A DNA stretch of 18,372 nucleotides from Candidatus Omnitrophota bacterium (GCA_016867055.1 VGKN01000006.1:1-18372), one strand, 5' to 3'; counted from the first letter of the stretch, positions 1-8,304 are shown. Numbers and translations: made by a program. The notes: generated from the letters alone by a model not told the origin.

Positions 1-1753
1 TTCAAGTGACGGAGAGAATGACCCTGATATCCTTGCTTGCATAGGCGCATCAAGCGCCCTTTCCATATCGGGTATTCCATTTAAATGCCCTATTGGTGCA
101 GTGCGCGTGGGAAGAATAAATGACGAATTTATAATAAATCCTACCTATGAGCAACTTGATAGAAGCAGCCTTGATTTAGTAGTTGCCGGCACAAGCGAAA
201 GCGTGATTATGATTGAGGCAGGTGCAAATGAATTATCCGAAGATTTGATTGTTGAGGCAATAAAGTTTGGCCATTCAAGAATAAAAAATATAATAGAAGC
301 CCAGGAGAGATTGGTTAGTTTCTGTGGAAAACAGAAATTAGAAGCGCCGTTAAAAATTATAGATAAAGAACTTTTAGAAAAGGTAAGGAGTTTTTCCGTT
401 GAGAGACTTACAGAGGTAGATAAAACTGCTTCCAAAGAGGCAAGGGAAGAACTTATGGATTTAATTAACAAGGAATTGGTGCAAAGACTTACAGGTGAAA
501 ATCCGAATTACCTTGAGGCGGATATAAAATTAGCCCTTATAGAAGTGGAAAAGGCACAGGTGAGACGTCAAATTTTAGAAGAAGGGATAAGAATAGATGG
601 AAGGGACTATACTACTATAAGACCGATAAACTGCGAGGTGGGAATACTTCCGAGAACCCATGGCTCAGGTTTATTTGCAAGGGGTCAAACGCAGAGTTTA
701 TCAGTTACTACATTGGGAACAAGCGCTGATGAGCAGATGGTGGATGCCCTGGAGGGAGAGGTGTTAAAGAGCTTTATGCTTCATTATAACTTTCCGCCAT
801 TTAGCGTAGGCGAGGTAAGACCTATAAGGGGGCCTGGAAGAAGAGAGATAGGTCACGGTGCCCTTGCAGAAAGAGCGCTTAAATCTGTTATGCCACCAAA
901 AGAAGAGTTTCCTTACACTGTGAGGGTTGTGTCAGATATCTTAGAATCAAATGGCTCCTCAAGTATGGCTACTGTATGCGCTAGTACCCTTTCTCTTATG
1001 GACGCAGGTGTCCCTATAAAGGCCCCTGTCAGTGGAATAGCTATGGGGCTTGTGAAGGAGCAGGATAAGGTGGCAATCCTTACCGATATCTCAGGTCTTG
1101 AGGACCATTTTGGAGATATGGACTTTAAGATAACAGGCACAAAGAAGGGAATTACTGCCCTTCAACTTGATATCAAGATAGAAGGGGTAGATATAGATTT
1201 GATATCAAAGGCACTCATTGAATCCAGAGAGCACAGGTTATATATACTGGATAAGATGCTGGAGAGTATTTCTGAGCCAAGAAAATCACTCTCTGTTTAT
1301 GCACCCCGCATTGTAAGTATAAGGGTAAATCCAGACAAGATAAGAGAGGTTATAGGACCTGCAGGAAAGACGATAAAAAAGATAATAGATGAAACAGGCG
1401 TTACCATTGATATTGAGGACGATGGAAAGATATTGGTTGCATCAACTAATGAAAACGCTTCAAAGAAGGCAATTGAGATTATAAAGGGTTTAACTGAAGA
1501 GGTTGAGGTTGGAAGAGTTTATCTTGGCAAAATAAAGCGTATAACAAACTTTGGTGCCTTTTGCGAAATACTGCCGGGGAAAGAAGGACTTATCCATATA
1601 TCCGAGCTTTCTAATAAATTTGTTGAAAAGGTGGAAGATGAGGTTAGTATTGGAGAAGAGGTGCTCGTAAAGGTTACAGAAATAGACTCTCAGGGTAGGG
1701 TAAATCTAAGCAGGAAACAGGTAAAGGAATCTACCCGAGGAGAGGATAAGTGA
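1..1753 (+). CDS. pnp: Polyribonucleotide nucleotidyltransferase (PNPase), 5'-truncated by window edge
   Basis: PNPase degrades RNA 3' to 5' using phosphate and works in mRNA turnover in the cytoplasm. The frame is open from base 2, so 583 codons are present. Against a usual length near 700, roughly 120 N-terminal residues lie upstream. The first visible residues (DGENDPDILA, then GAVRVGRIN) are typical of the first RNase PH domain, so the GTG at 101 is internal and not a start. The second RNase PH domain follows (GRDYTTIRPI, about 590-640) with the metal-binding stretch EDHFGDMDFK at 1101-1130. A KH domain has its GPAGKT loop near 1355, and an S1 domain (GKIKRITNFGAF) starts near 1525. It overlaps uppP by four bases. 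The family call is secure. Confidence 0.97.
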   Translation, partial: SSDGENDPDILACIGASSALSISGIPFKCPIGAVRVGRINDEFIINPTYEQLDRSSLDLVVAGTSESVIMIEAGANELSEDLIVEAIKFGHSRIKNIIEAQERLVSFCGKQKLEAPLKIIDKELLEKVRSFSVERLTEVDKTASKEAREELMDLINKELVQRLTGENPNYLEADIKLALIEVEKAQVRRQILEEGIRIDGRDYTTIRPINCEVGILPRTHGSGLFARGQTQSLSVTTLGTSADEQMVDALEGEVLKSFMLHYNFPPFSVGEVRPIRGPGRREIGHGALAERALKSVMPPKEEFPYTVRVVSDILESNGSSSMATVCASTLSLMDAGVPIKAPVSGIAMGLVKEQDKVAILTDISGLEDHFGDMDFKITGTKKGITALQLDIKIEGVDIDLISKALIESREHRLYILDKMLESISEPRKSLSVYAPRIVSIRVNPDKIREVIGPAGKTIKKIIDETGVTIDIEDDGKILVASTNENASKKAIEIIKGLTEEVEVGRVYLGKIKRITNFGAFCEILPGKEGLIHISELSNKFVEKVEDEVSIGEEVLVKVTEIDSQGRVNLSRKQVKESTRGEDK

Positions 1754-2586
1754 GTCCCATAGAAGCGTTTATCTCGGGATGTCTTCAAGGTATTACAGAA
1801 TTTCTTCCTATCTCAAGTTCAGGCCACCTCGTCATATTACACAGTCTGTTTGGTATCAATAGACCTCGCGTAGATTTTGACATTCTCCTTCACATTGCGA
1901 CCATTTTTTCTGTGATTATATTTTTCAGGAGAGATATTCTAAAAATTTTTACAAATCAGAGAGATATGATATTAGCTATATTAATAGGTTCCATACCTAC
2001 AGCGCTCATAGGTCTCAGTTTGAAAGGGGAGTTTGAGATGTTATTTGCAAAACCAAGGATAGTGGGATTTATGTTTTTTATCACTGCCGCTATATTGATA
2101 TTGGCTGCATTGAAGGAGAAATTTATTATACGCATACAAGAGAATACCTCCTCTGTAAAAACAGGGATGAAAACGGATAACCTATTAAGAGAAAGGTTAG
2201 AAAATAAAAATTCTAATAGAACCCCTTCTTTTATTAAAGCCTTTTTAATAGGAATTTCGCAGGGGGTTGCTATTGTACCTGGAATTTCAAGAAGTGGCGC
2301 TACCATCTCAAGTGGAATTCTCCTTGGAATAGAATCAAAAGAGGCTGTCCGTTTTTCTTTTTTATTATCCATACCCGCTATTTTAGGGGCCTCTTTTTTA
2401 AAGGTGAGGGGGTTAGCAGGTTTAGGAAATATACATATTATTGATGCATCAGTTGGTTTTTTAAGCGCTTTTATTTTTGGCATTATATCTTTAAGGATTT
2501 TAGTAAGAATGGTGCTGAAAGGCAAACTTCATTTGTTTGCGCTATATTGTATATTGATAGGGATGTTTGCAGTATTTAGGTTTTAA
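1750..2586 (+). CDS. uppP: Undecaprenyl-diphosphatase UppP (BacA)
   Basis: This integral membrane phosphatase converts undecaprenyl diphosphate to undecaprenyl phosphate, the lipid carrier for peptidoglycan and other envelope glycans. The 278 residues match the family length. The N-terminal signature GITEFLPISSSGHL (residues 14-27) and the PGISRSGAT motif (from residue 177) are both intact, and several hydrophobic helices follow. The start is GTG at 1750, overlapping the pnp stop in a GTGA arrangement, with a good Shine-Dalgarno-like GAGGAG about ten bases upstream inside pnp. That points to translational coupling. The stop is two bases before ftsK. A polar stretch around residues 130-160 separates two membrane-helix groups. 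Confidence 0.96.
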   Translation: MSPIEAFISGCLQGITEFLPISSSGHLVILHSLFGINRPRVDFDILLHIATIFSVIIFFRRDILKIFTNQRDMILAILIGSIPTALIGLSLKGEFEMLFAKPRIVGFMFFITAAILILAALKEKFIIRIQENTSSVKTGMKTDNLLRERLENKNSNRTPSFIKAFLIGISQGVAIVPGISRSGATISSGILLGIESKEAVRFSFLLSIPAILGASFLKVRGLAGLGNIHIIDASVGFLSAFIFGIISLRILVRMVLKGKLHLFALYCILIGMFAVFRF

Positions 2587-2588
2587 AT

Positions 2589-4790
2589 ATGAAAAGGGAG
2601 CATATAAAACAACTTTACGCAATATCATTGTTTGTTGTTTCTATGCTACTTTTCTTAAGCTTCATTTCTTATACTCCAGATGACCTTCCTTTTTACACCT
2701 CAAGCCCGAACAAGCCGGCTAAAAATTTTATCGGAATTTTTGGTGCATATATTGCAGGGGCATTTTTCTTTTTGTTCGGAAAAGCCGCCTTTTTAATACC
2801 TGTGCTTTGTTTCCTCTGGTCACTGAGCAGATTTTTCCAGAGCGAGATGGAGAACTTGTATATAAAGTTGACTGGGACAATTATTTTTTTGTGTTCCTCA
2901 AGCAGTTTATTAAGTCTTTTATTTAGCCCAAATCCCATAAGAAGATTTAATTTTGGCGGATTCATAGGACTTTTTGTGTCTAATATTTTAATTAAATATT
3001 TTGGAAGGGTTGGCTCATACATATTAACCCTTACTTTTATTCTACTTTCACTCTTAATCTCAACAGAATTTATCATTTTTCCTTATATTGATAGATTATT
3101 TAAATTTATAAAGAGCGCCCTCTCCGCTTTATTATCCAGACAAAAAGAAGAAGAAAGAATTTCTAATGAAAGGTCAAAGCCTATTATAAAAATAAGAGAA
3201 GAGTTAAGAAAAGAAAAACTACCTACCTCTGAGGAAAAACCAAAGATAAAACCCGCTGTGATTATTAAGAAAGAGATAAAAGAAAAAATGGAACCCGTTT
3301 TTCCAAGGATGGTTTCAGCAAAGAGAGACACAGGAGATTACAAACTACCGTCTTTAGAACTCTTAGACTCACCCCCACCTATTGAGGAGCGAAAGATAAA
3401 AGAAGACCTTGAAAATAGCGCCAAGGTTTTAGAGGAGACGCTCGGAGATTTTGGAATAGAGGCCAAGGCAGTAGACGTTGAAAGGGGTCCTGTTATAACA
3501 ATGTATGAACTTGAACCTGCCCCGGGTGTCAAGGTTCAGAGAATAGCGAGCCTTAGTGATGATATAGCCCTTGCTATGAAAGCAATAAGCGTCAGGGTTG
3601 TAGCACCTATTCCTGGAAAGTCAAGGGTTGGGGTAGAGGTGCCAAATACCATAACTACACTGGTTTATTTAAAAGAGGTATTAAGCACCCAAGAGTTTCA
3701 GGGTTCATCCAGCAAGTTAACCCTGGCATTGGGAAAGGATGTCTCAGGAGGAGTAGTTATAGCAGACCTTTCTGAGATGCCACATCTCTTAATAGCAGGG
3801 ACCACTGGCTCAGGTAAGACTGTATGCGTCAACAGCCTGATAACAAGTATGTTGTTCAACGCCACCCCCGATGAGATGAAATTTTTAATGGTTGACCCAA
3901 AGATGGTAGAACTTGCTGTTTTTAATGGCCTTCCGCATTTACTCTGCCCTGTGCTTACTGACCCAAAAAAGGTTTCTGGTGCACTTGGCTGGGTGGTGAA
4001 TGAAATGGAGGAAAGATACAAACTTTTTGCAAAACTTGGCGTGAGAAATATAAATATTTACAATGAAAGGTTTCAAGTCTCAAAGGAAGAAAAAGAGGAT
4101 AAAGAGATTACAAGGGCTATTCTTCCTTATATAGTGGTTATAATAGATGAACTTGCAGACCTTATGCTAATTGCCTCACGCGACATAGAAGAGGCTATAA
4201 CAAGGTTAGCGCAACTTTCAAGAGCAGTAGGTATACATATTATTCTGGCAACGCAGAGACCATCTGTAGACGTAATAACAGGGGTTATCAAAGCAAACTT
4301 TCCTGCAAGGATATCTTTTAAGGTTGCCTCTAAGGTAGATTCAAGAACAGTCCTTGATATGAATGGTGCAGATAAACTTTTGGGCCGCGGAGATATGTTA
4401 TTTTTAAAGCCGGGACAGGCAAAGCCAATAAGGGCTCAAGGTTGCCTTATATCTGACAATGAGATAGAAAAAATAGTCAATTTTATAAAAGAACAACGTG
4501 AACCGCTCTATGATGAAGAGATACTAAAAGAACGGGAGAAGAGATATTCTATGAAGGACCAGCCGAAGGACGAACTTTTTGAAGAAGCGGCTAAACTTGT
4601 AATTGAAACAGGTCAGGCCTCTATTTCTATTTTACAAAGACGCTTAAGATTAGGTTATACCCGTGCAGCACGGCTTATAGATATGATGGAGGAGGAGGGT
4701 ATTATAGGTCCATTTAGGGGAAGCAAACCGAGAGAGATACTCGTAAACAATGTAGAAGAGATAGGACAAAAGAAAGAAGAAGAAATATAA
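2589..4790 (+). CDS. ftsK: DNA translocase FtsK/SpoIIIE
   Basis: FtsK is the septum-anchored ATPase that pumps DNA to clear the chromosome terminus during division. The 733 residues start with about four membrane helices (roughly 10-28, 47-78, 94-112 and 124-160). A short charged linker (about 183-270) follows, much shorter than the long linker of enterobacterial FtsK. The motor has a Walker A GTTGSGKT at 404-411 and a Walker B ending in IIDELADL around 518-525. The C-terminal winged-helix gamma domain, which reads KOPS-type polar DNA sequences, is at about 660-720 (ISILQRRLRLGYTRAARLID). Only two bases separate it from uppP, so the two are probably co-transcribed. I see no damage. Confidence 0.97.
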   Translation: MKREHIKQLYAISLFVVSMLLFLSFISYTPDDLPFYTSSPNKPAKNFIGIFGAYIAGAFFFLFGKAAFLIPVLCFLWSLSRFFQSEMENLYIKLTGTIIFLCSSSSLLSLLFSPNPIRRFNFGGFIGLFVSNILIKYFGRVGSYILTLTFILLSLLISTEFIIFPYIDRLFKFIKSALSALLSRQKEEERISNERSKPIIKIREELRKEKLPTSEEKPKIKPAVIIKKEIKEKMEPVFPRMVSAKRDTGDYKLPSLELLDSPPPIEERKIKEDLENSAKVLEETLGDFGIEAKAVDVERGPVITMYELEPAPGVKVQRIASLSDDIALAMKAISVRVVAPIPGKSRVGVEVPNTITTLVYLKEVLSTQEFQGSSSKLTLALGKDVSGGVVIADLSEMPHLLIAGTTGSGKTVCVNSLITSMLFNATPDEMKFLMVDPKMVELAVFNGLPHLLCPVLTDPKKVSGALGWVVNEMEERYKLFAKLGVRNINIYNERFQVSKEEKEDKEITRAILPYIVVIIDELADLMLIASRDIEEAITRLAQLSRAVGIHIILATQRPSVDVITGVIKANFPARISFKVASKVDSRTVLDMNGADKLLGRGDMLFLKPGQAKPIRAQGCLISDNEIEKIVNFIKEQREPLYDEEILKEREKRYSMKDQPKDELFEEAAKLVIETGQASISILQRRLRLGYTRAARLIDMMEEEGIIGPFRGSKPREILVNNVEEIGQKKEEEI

Positions 4791-4866
4791 ATAAGATAGA
4801 GTAAAAAAAGAGAAAAGAAATATAGTAATTAGGAAATAGTAATCAATCAAAGTAGTAACAGGCAAA
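4791..4866 (+). repeat. Short spacer with repeated TAGTAA words
   Basis: The spacer between ftsK and the rodZ-like gene starts purine-rich and then carries the word TAGTAA three times (4823-4828, 4837-4842, 4853-4858). The first two copies extend to the 8-mer ATAGTAAT. It resembles, on a small scale, the word arrays in the next two spacers. There is no clear terminator, and the only ribosome-binding candidate for the next gene is a weak AGG just before the ATG. A function is not evident. Confidence 0.4.
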
Positions 4867-5583
4867 ATGTCTATAGGTGAAGCGTTAAAGAAGGCACGAG
4901 AGGATAAGAAACTAACCCTTGAGCAGGTACAGCGCTCTACAAAAATTCAATTAAATATATTAATAAATCTTGAGGCAGATGCCTTTGATAAACTCCCCAA
5001 TCCTACCTATATAAAGGGTTTTATTAAACAGTATGCCCAGTACCTCGGACTTGACCCCGAACCACTTTTAAATGAATATACCTCGCTAAACCCCCAACTG
5101 CCTCCTCAGGAGATAGCAATAAAAAGCGAGGATGAAAAAATAAGGGCTGCTTCGCCAGCAAAGAAAAAAACTAACCTTTTCATTATCATTCTTGCAATTA
5201 TAGTTGTAATTTTAGTAGCAGGTGCGGGATTATCGAGATTGATTGGTAAAATTACCCCAACTCTTATAAAGCATAATACGCCTTTATTGAAAGAAAAACC
5301 AAAAACTCTTCTGGTAAGGGAAAGCGAAGTTCTAAAACTTACCATAACTGCAAATCAGGATAGCTGGATGCACATTAAGTGCGACGGGAAGATTGTATAT
5401 CAGAGTATTTTAAAGGCGGGTTCATCTGAAACGTTTCAGGCAAAAGAGCAAATAGTCCTCTGGGTTGGAAATGCAGCAGGTCTTGAGCTAAATCTGAATG
5501 GCCATAACTTAGGTTCTCCCGGCAGGGGCGTAAAAAGAGATATCCTCATCACCCACGAGGGTATGATACTTCCAGAAAAATAG
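4867..5583 (+). CDS. rodZ: RodZ-like membrane-anchored helix-turn-helix protein
   Basis: RodZ-type proteins link the MreB cytoskeleton to the membrane and help set cell shape. An N-terminal Xre-like HTH_25 domain covers about residues 3-70 (GEALKKAREDKKLTLEQVQ, later PTYIKGFIKQYAQYLGLD). After a linker comes one membrane helix at about 103-124. A C-terminal beta-rich DUF4115-type domain covers about 150-236 (SWMHIKCDGK, SPGRGVKRDI), giving 238 residues in all. The order HTH, single helix, DUF4115 is diagnostic of the family. Its place directly after ftsK matches the ftsK-rodZ-pgsA order seen in many bacteria. The exact cytoskeletal role is inferred from the family. Confidence 0.88.
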   Translation: MSIGEALKKAREDKKLTLEQVQRSTKIQLNILINLEADAFDKLPNPTYIKGFIKQYAQYLGLDPEPLLNEYTSLNPQLPPQEIAIKSEDEKIRAASPAKKKTNLFIIILAIIVVILVAGAGLSRLIGKITPTLIKHNTPLLKEKPKTLLVRESEVLKLTITANQDSWMHIKCDGKIVYQSILKAGSSETFQAKEQIVLWVGNAAGLELNLNGHNLGSPGRGVKRDILITHEGMILPEK

Positions 5584-5589
5584 AGCAAA

Positions 5590-5656
5590 AGTATCAAGGT
5601 GTCAACGTATCAGAGATATTCGCTTTGGCGCTATGATACTTTGACGCCCTGACACT
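5590..5656 (+). repeat. Imperfect inverted repeat built from 8-base GTRTCAAN words
   Basis: The left arm (5590-5612) and right arm (5634-5656) are 23 bases each and match as reverse complements at 19 of 23 positions, around a 21-base loop. The left arm is a run of near-identical 8-mers (GTATCAAG, GTGTCAAC, GTATCAGA). The reverse complement of the right arm reads as GTGTCAGG, GCGTCAAA, GTATCATA. No T-run follows, so it is not a classical intrinsic terminator. It fills nearly the whole spacer between the rodZ-like gene and rimO. It could form an RNA or cruciform hairpin, or be the remnant of a small intergenic repeat family. Confidence 0.75.
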
Positions 5657-5667
5657 GACTGTATAAT

Positions 5668-7026
5668 ATGAATTTCTCTCCCCAAAAAATTGGTTTCTTA
5701 AGTCTCGGTTGCCCCAGAAATCTTGTTGATACGGAGGTGATGTTAGGTTTTGTCAAAGAGGCAGGCTTTACCTTAACAGACGATATTTACAAATCAGAGG
5801 TAGTTGTTATAAATACCTGCGGGTTTATCAAAGAGGCTAAAGAGGAATCCATAGAGGCGATACTTAAGGTTGCTGAGCTAAAAAAAGAAGGAAATCTAAA
5901 GAGCCTTATTGTGGCTGGTTGTCTTTCTCAGGGGTATAAGGAGGAGCTTAAAAAGGAACTACCTGAGGTAGATGCCTTTTTGGGGACAGGTGAATTAAAA
6001 TCAATAGTGGATATAATAAAAGCATTGCCAATCAACGGTAGCAATATTAAAATCAAAAGCAGCGATTTCCTCTATGACCACAGAAGCCCAAGAGTTCTTT
6101 TAACGCCTGAGCATTATGCCTACGTAAAGATATCCGAGGGATGCAGGAATAACTGCAGTTATTGTATAATAAAGAACCTAAGGGGAAATTTTAGGAGCAG
6201 GCTATTATCGTCTATATTAAATGAGGTTAAGACTCTCTCAAAAAAGAAGCCCCCAAGAGAGATAATATTAATAGGTCAAGATACAACACTCTATGGAGTA
6301 GATTTGTATAAAAAGCCAAGGATTTACGAGCTCCTTAACAAGATTTGTTCGCTTAGCATAATTAAATGGATTAGACTTCTCTATACCCATCCTGCACATT
6401 TTGATGATTCCCTAATAGATGTAATTAGAGATAAACCTTCAATATGTAAGTATATTGATTTGCCAATTCAACATATAAATGATGAAATTCTAAAAAGAAT
6501 GAACAGAAAGATTTCTAAAAGGGATATCATCAGGCTTATTGAAAGATTAAGGAAGAACATTCCGAACGTAGCCATAAGAACCTCTCTGATTGTTGGTTTT
6601 CCTGGTGAGACAGAGAAAGAGTTTAGAGAACTTCTTGACTTTGTCCGCCAAGTAGAATTTGAAAGGTTAGGAGTATTTATATATTCGCGGGAAGAGAAAA
6701 CCCCTGCCTTTAACTTCAAGTGTCAAGTTCCCGAGGGGATAAAAAGAGAACGTTTTGACTTAATAATGAAAACCCAGCAGGAAATTGCAAAGCAGAAGAA
6801 TACAAAGTTTTTAGGTAGGATTCTAGATATTCTTATTGATGAGAAAGACGAAAATGACACCAGTCTTTTTATAGGAAGGACAGAGTTTGATGCGCCGGAA
6901 GTAGATGGGGTAGTATATGTAAGCGTAAAGCGAAAAGCGCAAAGCGAAAAACTAAAGGTGGGGGAGTTTACGAAAGTCAAGATTATAGATACCCTTGAGT
7001 ACGATTTAGTAGGAATACTTGTATAA
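5668..7026 (+). CDS. rimO: Ribosomal protein S12 methylthiotransferase RimO
   Basis: RimO is a radical-SAM enzyme that methylthiolates an aspartate of ribosomal protein S12. The N-terminal MTTase domain has the auxiliary-cluster cysteines C15 (in SLGCPRN), C51 (NTCGF) and C85 (AGCLSQ). The radical-SAM motif CxxxCxxC is at C159, C163 and C166. A C-terminal TRAM domain ends with EYDLVG. SLGCPRN together with the EYDLVG ending favours RimO over MiaB. The 452 residues are normal or slightly long. The ATG at 5668 leaves only the few residues needed before the first strand, but has no visible Shine-Dalgarno sequence. The stretch KRKAQSEKLK in the TRAM domain is encoded by a repeat-like sequence (see separate entry). 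Confidence 0.95.
   Translation: MNFSPQKIGFLSLGCPRNLVDTEVMLGFVKEAGFTLTDDIYKSEVVVINTCGFIKEAKEESIEAILKVAELKKEGNLKSLIVAGCLSQGYKEELKKELPEVDAFLGTGELKSIVDIIKALPINGSNIKIKSSDFLYDHRSPRVLLTPEHYAYVKISEGCRNNCSYCIIKNLRGNFRSRLLSSILNEVKTLSKKKPPREIILIGQDTTLYGVDLYKKPRIYELLNKICSLSIIKWIRLLYTHPAHFDDSLIDVIRDKPSICKYIDLPIQHINDEILKRMNRKISKRDIIRLIERLRKNIPNVAIRTSLIVGFPGETEKEFRELLDFVRQVEFERLGVFIYSREEKTPAFNFKCQVPEGIKRERFDLIMKTQQEIAKQKNTKFLGRILDILIDEKDENDTSLFIGRTEFDAPEVDGVVYVSVKRKAQSEKLKVGEFTKVKIIDTLEYDLVGILV
6921..6958 (+). repeat. Repeat-like segment inside the rimO TRAM region
   Basis: This coding stretch is built of GCGAAA/GCGCAAA words and shares two exact blocks with the spacer just after rimO. CGAAAAGCGCAAA occurs at 6931-6943 and 7042-7054. 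AAAACTAAAGGT occurs at 6948-6959 and 7065-7076. It encodes the basic loop VKRKAQSEKLK between two conserved parts of the TRAM domain. This loop appears a few residues longer than in RimO sequences I remember. The reading frame is kept. I interpret it as intergenic repeat material taken into the gene. Confidence 0.6.
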
Positions 7027-7131
7027 ACGCAAAACTAGAAACGAAAAGCGCAAAACTGAAACTCAAAACTAAAGGTTTTAAACTATACGCTTCAACTTTG
7101 CACTTTTCGTTTTGCACTTTAAGTTATACTT
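7027..7131 (+). repeat. Imperfect inverted repeat of GCAAAAC-type words between rimO and pgsA
   Basis: The 105-base spacer is made of words such as GCAAAACT, GAAACGAAAA and CAAAACT. Its left arm (7040-7060) and right arm (7091-7111) match as reverse complements at 18 of 21 positions. A small inner AAAAC/GTTTT pairing lies in the loop. No T-run follows to make a convincing terminator. The sequence runs almost to the pgsA start and leaves no clear Shine-Dalgarno site. It shares two exact 12-13-base blocks with the 3' part of rimO. Confidence 0.7.
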
Positions 7132-7704
7132 ATGAATCTTCCCAATAAATTAACAATCTCTCGGATCCTGCTTACCTTTGTTTATATGTTCTTTCTTTTT
7201 AATAAGGGTATCTTATCTAAGCATATAGCCCTTTTTATTTTTTTGATAGCATCGTTGACCGATCTCTATGATGGAAGGATTGCGCGAAAAAGAAAACTCA
7301 TCACCAACTTCGGAAGGATTATGGACCCTATAGCGGATAAAATTTTGATTCTGGCTAGTTTCTTGGCATTTGTTGAACTTAAGATTATTCCTGCCTGGAT
7401 GGTAGTTATTGTAATTTTAAGAGAACTTATAATAACGGGGTTACGGCTTTTTGCCGCTTCAAGGTCTATTGTCTTAGAGGCACAAAAAGAAGGAAAGCAT
7501 AAGACTGTATCCCAGTTTATAGCGGTGATTTTAATATTGGTATATCTTATCTTAAAGGATACCCTTGCGAGATTTAGAATATGGAATTTACACTGGGAAA
7601 GGGCATGTTCCTTAATTATATTTTTAATTATATTAATAGTGATAGGTCTAACACTCTATTCGGGGATAAGTTTTCTATGGAAGAACAGAAGGATTATAGC
7701 CTAA
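7132..7704 (+). CDS. pgsA: CDP-diacylglycerol--glycerol-3-phosphate 3-phosphatidyltransferase
   Basis: PgsA is a membrane enzyme that makes phosphatidylglycerol phosphate from CDP-diacylglycerol and glycerol-3-phosphate, the committed step of acidic phospholipid synthesis. The CDP-alcohol phosphatidyltransferase signature is complete: D44-x2-D47-G48-x2-A51-R52-x8-G61-x3-D65-x3-D69. The N-terminus MNLPNKLTISRI is typical of PgsA, and several hydrophobic helices fill the 190 residues. The gene overlaps pgpA, whose product acts on its product, which strengthens the call over other family members such as phosphatidylserine synthase. No clear Shine-Dalgarno sequence precedes the ATG. Confidence 0.93.
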   Translation: MNLPNKLTISRILLTFVYMFFLFNKGILSKHIALFIFLIASLTDLYDGRIARKRKLITNFGRIMDPIADKILILASFLAFVELKIIPAWMVVIVILRELIITGLRLFAASRSIVLEAQKEGKHKTVSQFIAVILILVYLILKDTLARFRIWNLHWERACSLIIFLIILIVIGLTLYSGISFLWKNRRIIA

Positions 7705-8147
7705 AAGAGGAAATTATAAGGAAGATTGCAAGTCTCTATTTTTTAGGTTACATCCCTAAATTTCCGGGCACACTTGCAAGCCTATTCGGGCTTTTGGTGG
7801 CCATAATCACTAAAACCAATACCCTCATCTATTTTACTGTTTTGACAATGTCTATTACATTAGGATTTCTGGTTTCAGGAAGGGTGGAGGGTATTCTAAA
7901 TAAGAAGGACCCAAGGGAAGTAGTTATAGATGAGTTTTGCGGTATGCTTTTAAGTCTTTTTTTAATAAAAACTACTTTATTTTATATAGGTTGGGGATTT
8001 ATTTTCTTTAGGGTTTGCGATATAATAAAACCATATCCAATAAGAGAGGCTGAGAAATTGAAAGGTTCTGCGGGTATTATGTTAGATGATATTTTAAGTG
8101 GTATATATACTAATTTAATATTGAGACTTTTGGAGATTGTTCATTGA
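7677..8147 (+). CDS. pgpA: Phosphatidylglycerophosphatase A
   Basis: PgpA removes the phosphate from phosphatidylglycerol phosphate to give phosphatidylglycerol, the step after PgsA. From the ATG at 7677 it is 156 residues, a normal family length. Motifs are PGTLAS (residues 30-35), a DPREVVIDEF segment with acidic residues D85 and E86, and FRVCDIIKPYPI. I chose 7677 because a GGGGAT ribosome-binding-like sequence lies about ten bases upstream and the start adds no odd N-terminus. The frame is open further upstream to an ATG at 7581, but that would overlap pgsA by 124 bases. The chosen start overlaps pgsA by 28 bases, so coupling is likely. Confidence 0.9.
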   Translation: MEEQKDYSLKEEIIRKIASLYFLGYIPKFPGTLASLFGLLVAIITKTNTLIYFTVLTMSITLGFLVSGRVEGILNKKDPREVVIDEFCGMLLSLFLIKTTLFYIGWGFIFFRVCDIIKPYPIREAEKLKGSAGIMLDDILSGIYTNLILRLLEIVH

Positions 8148-8250
8148 AAAGGATAAAGTTAGCGCTTCCTCATTGTTTAAAATTTAGTATATTTTTATAA
8201 CTTCTTTATTTTCAATAACTAAAGCATATAATTTTTTGGTTACCCTACCC

Positions 8251-8279
8251 TTGACAAAAACTTAAGTATGTGCTATATT
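8251..8279 (+). promoter_or_regulatory. Sigma-70-type promoter with extended -10
   Basis: A perfect TTGACA (-35, 8251-8256) is followed by exactly 17 bases and then TATATT (-10, 8274-8279). TG at 8271-8272 creates an extended -10. Initiation would be expected near 8286, leaving a leader of about 65 bases before the ATG at 8350. It should drive the accessory pair independently of the housekeeping block. Confidence 0.75.
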
Positions 8280-8304
8280 TTAGATAGTATTAAAGACATT
8301 TAAA

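Noticed and set aside
101..103. GTG as the start codon of pnp
   Set aside because: The frame continues upstream to base 2 with conserved PNPase residues (DGENDPDILA), so the GTG is internal and the gene is cut by the window edge.
5590..5656. Inverted repeat as an intrinsic terminator
   Set aside because: The stem is long, imperfect and not GC-rich, and no T-run follows it.
5641..5667. TTGACG and TATAAT just before rimO as a promoter
   Set aside because: The spacer is only 15 bases and the -10 box touches the ATG, so transcription would begin inside the gene. The -35-like word is part of the inverted-repeat arm.
5590..7121. Spacer repeats as a CRISPR array
   Set aside because: The words are 6-8 bases long and nearly contiguous, without unique spacers of 25-40 bases. 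No cas genes are present.
7581..7676. Upstream ATG giving pgpA 32 extra residues
   Set aside because: It would overlap pgsA by 124 bases and add residues not typical of PgpA. The ATG at 7677 has a better ribosome-binding-like site and gives a normal length.
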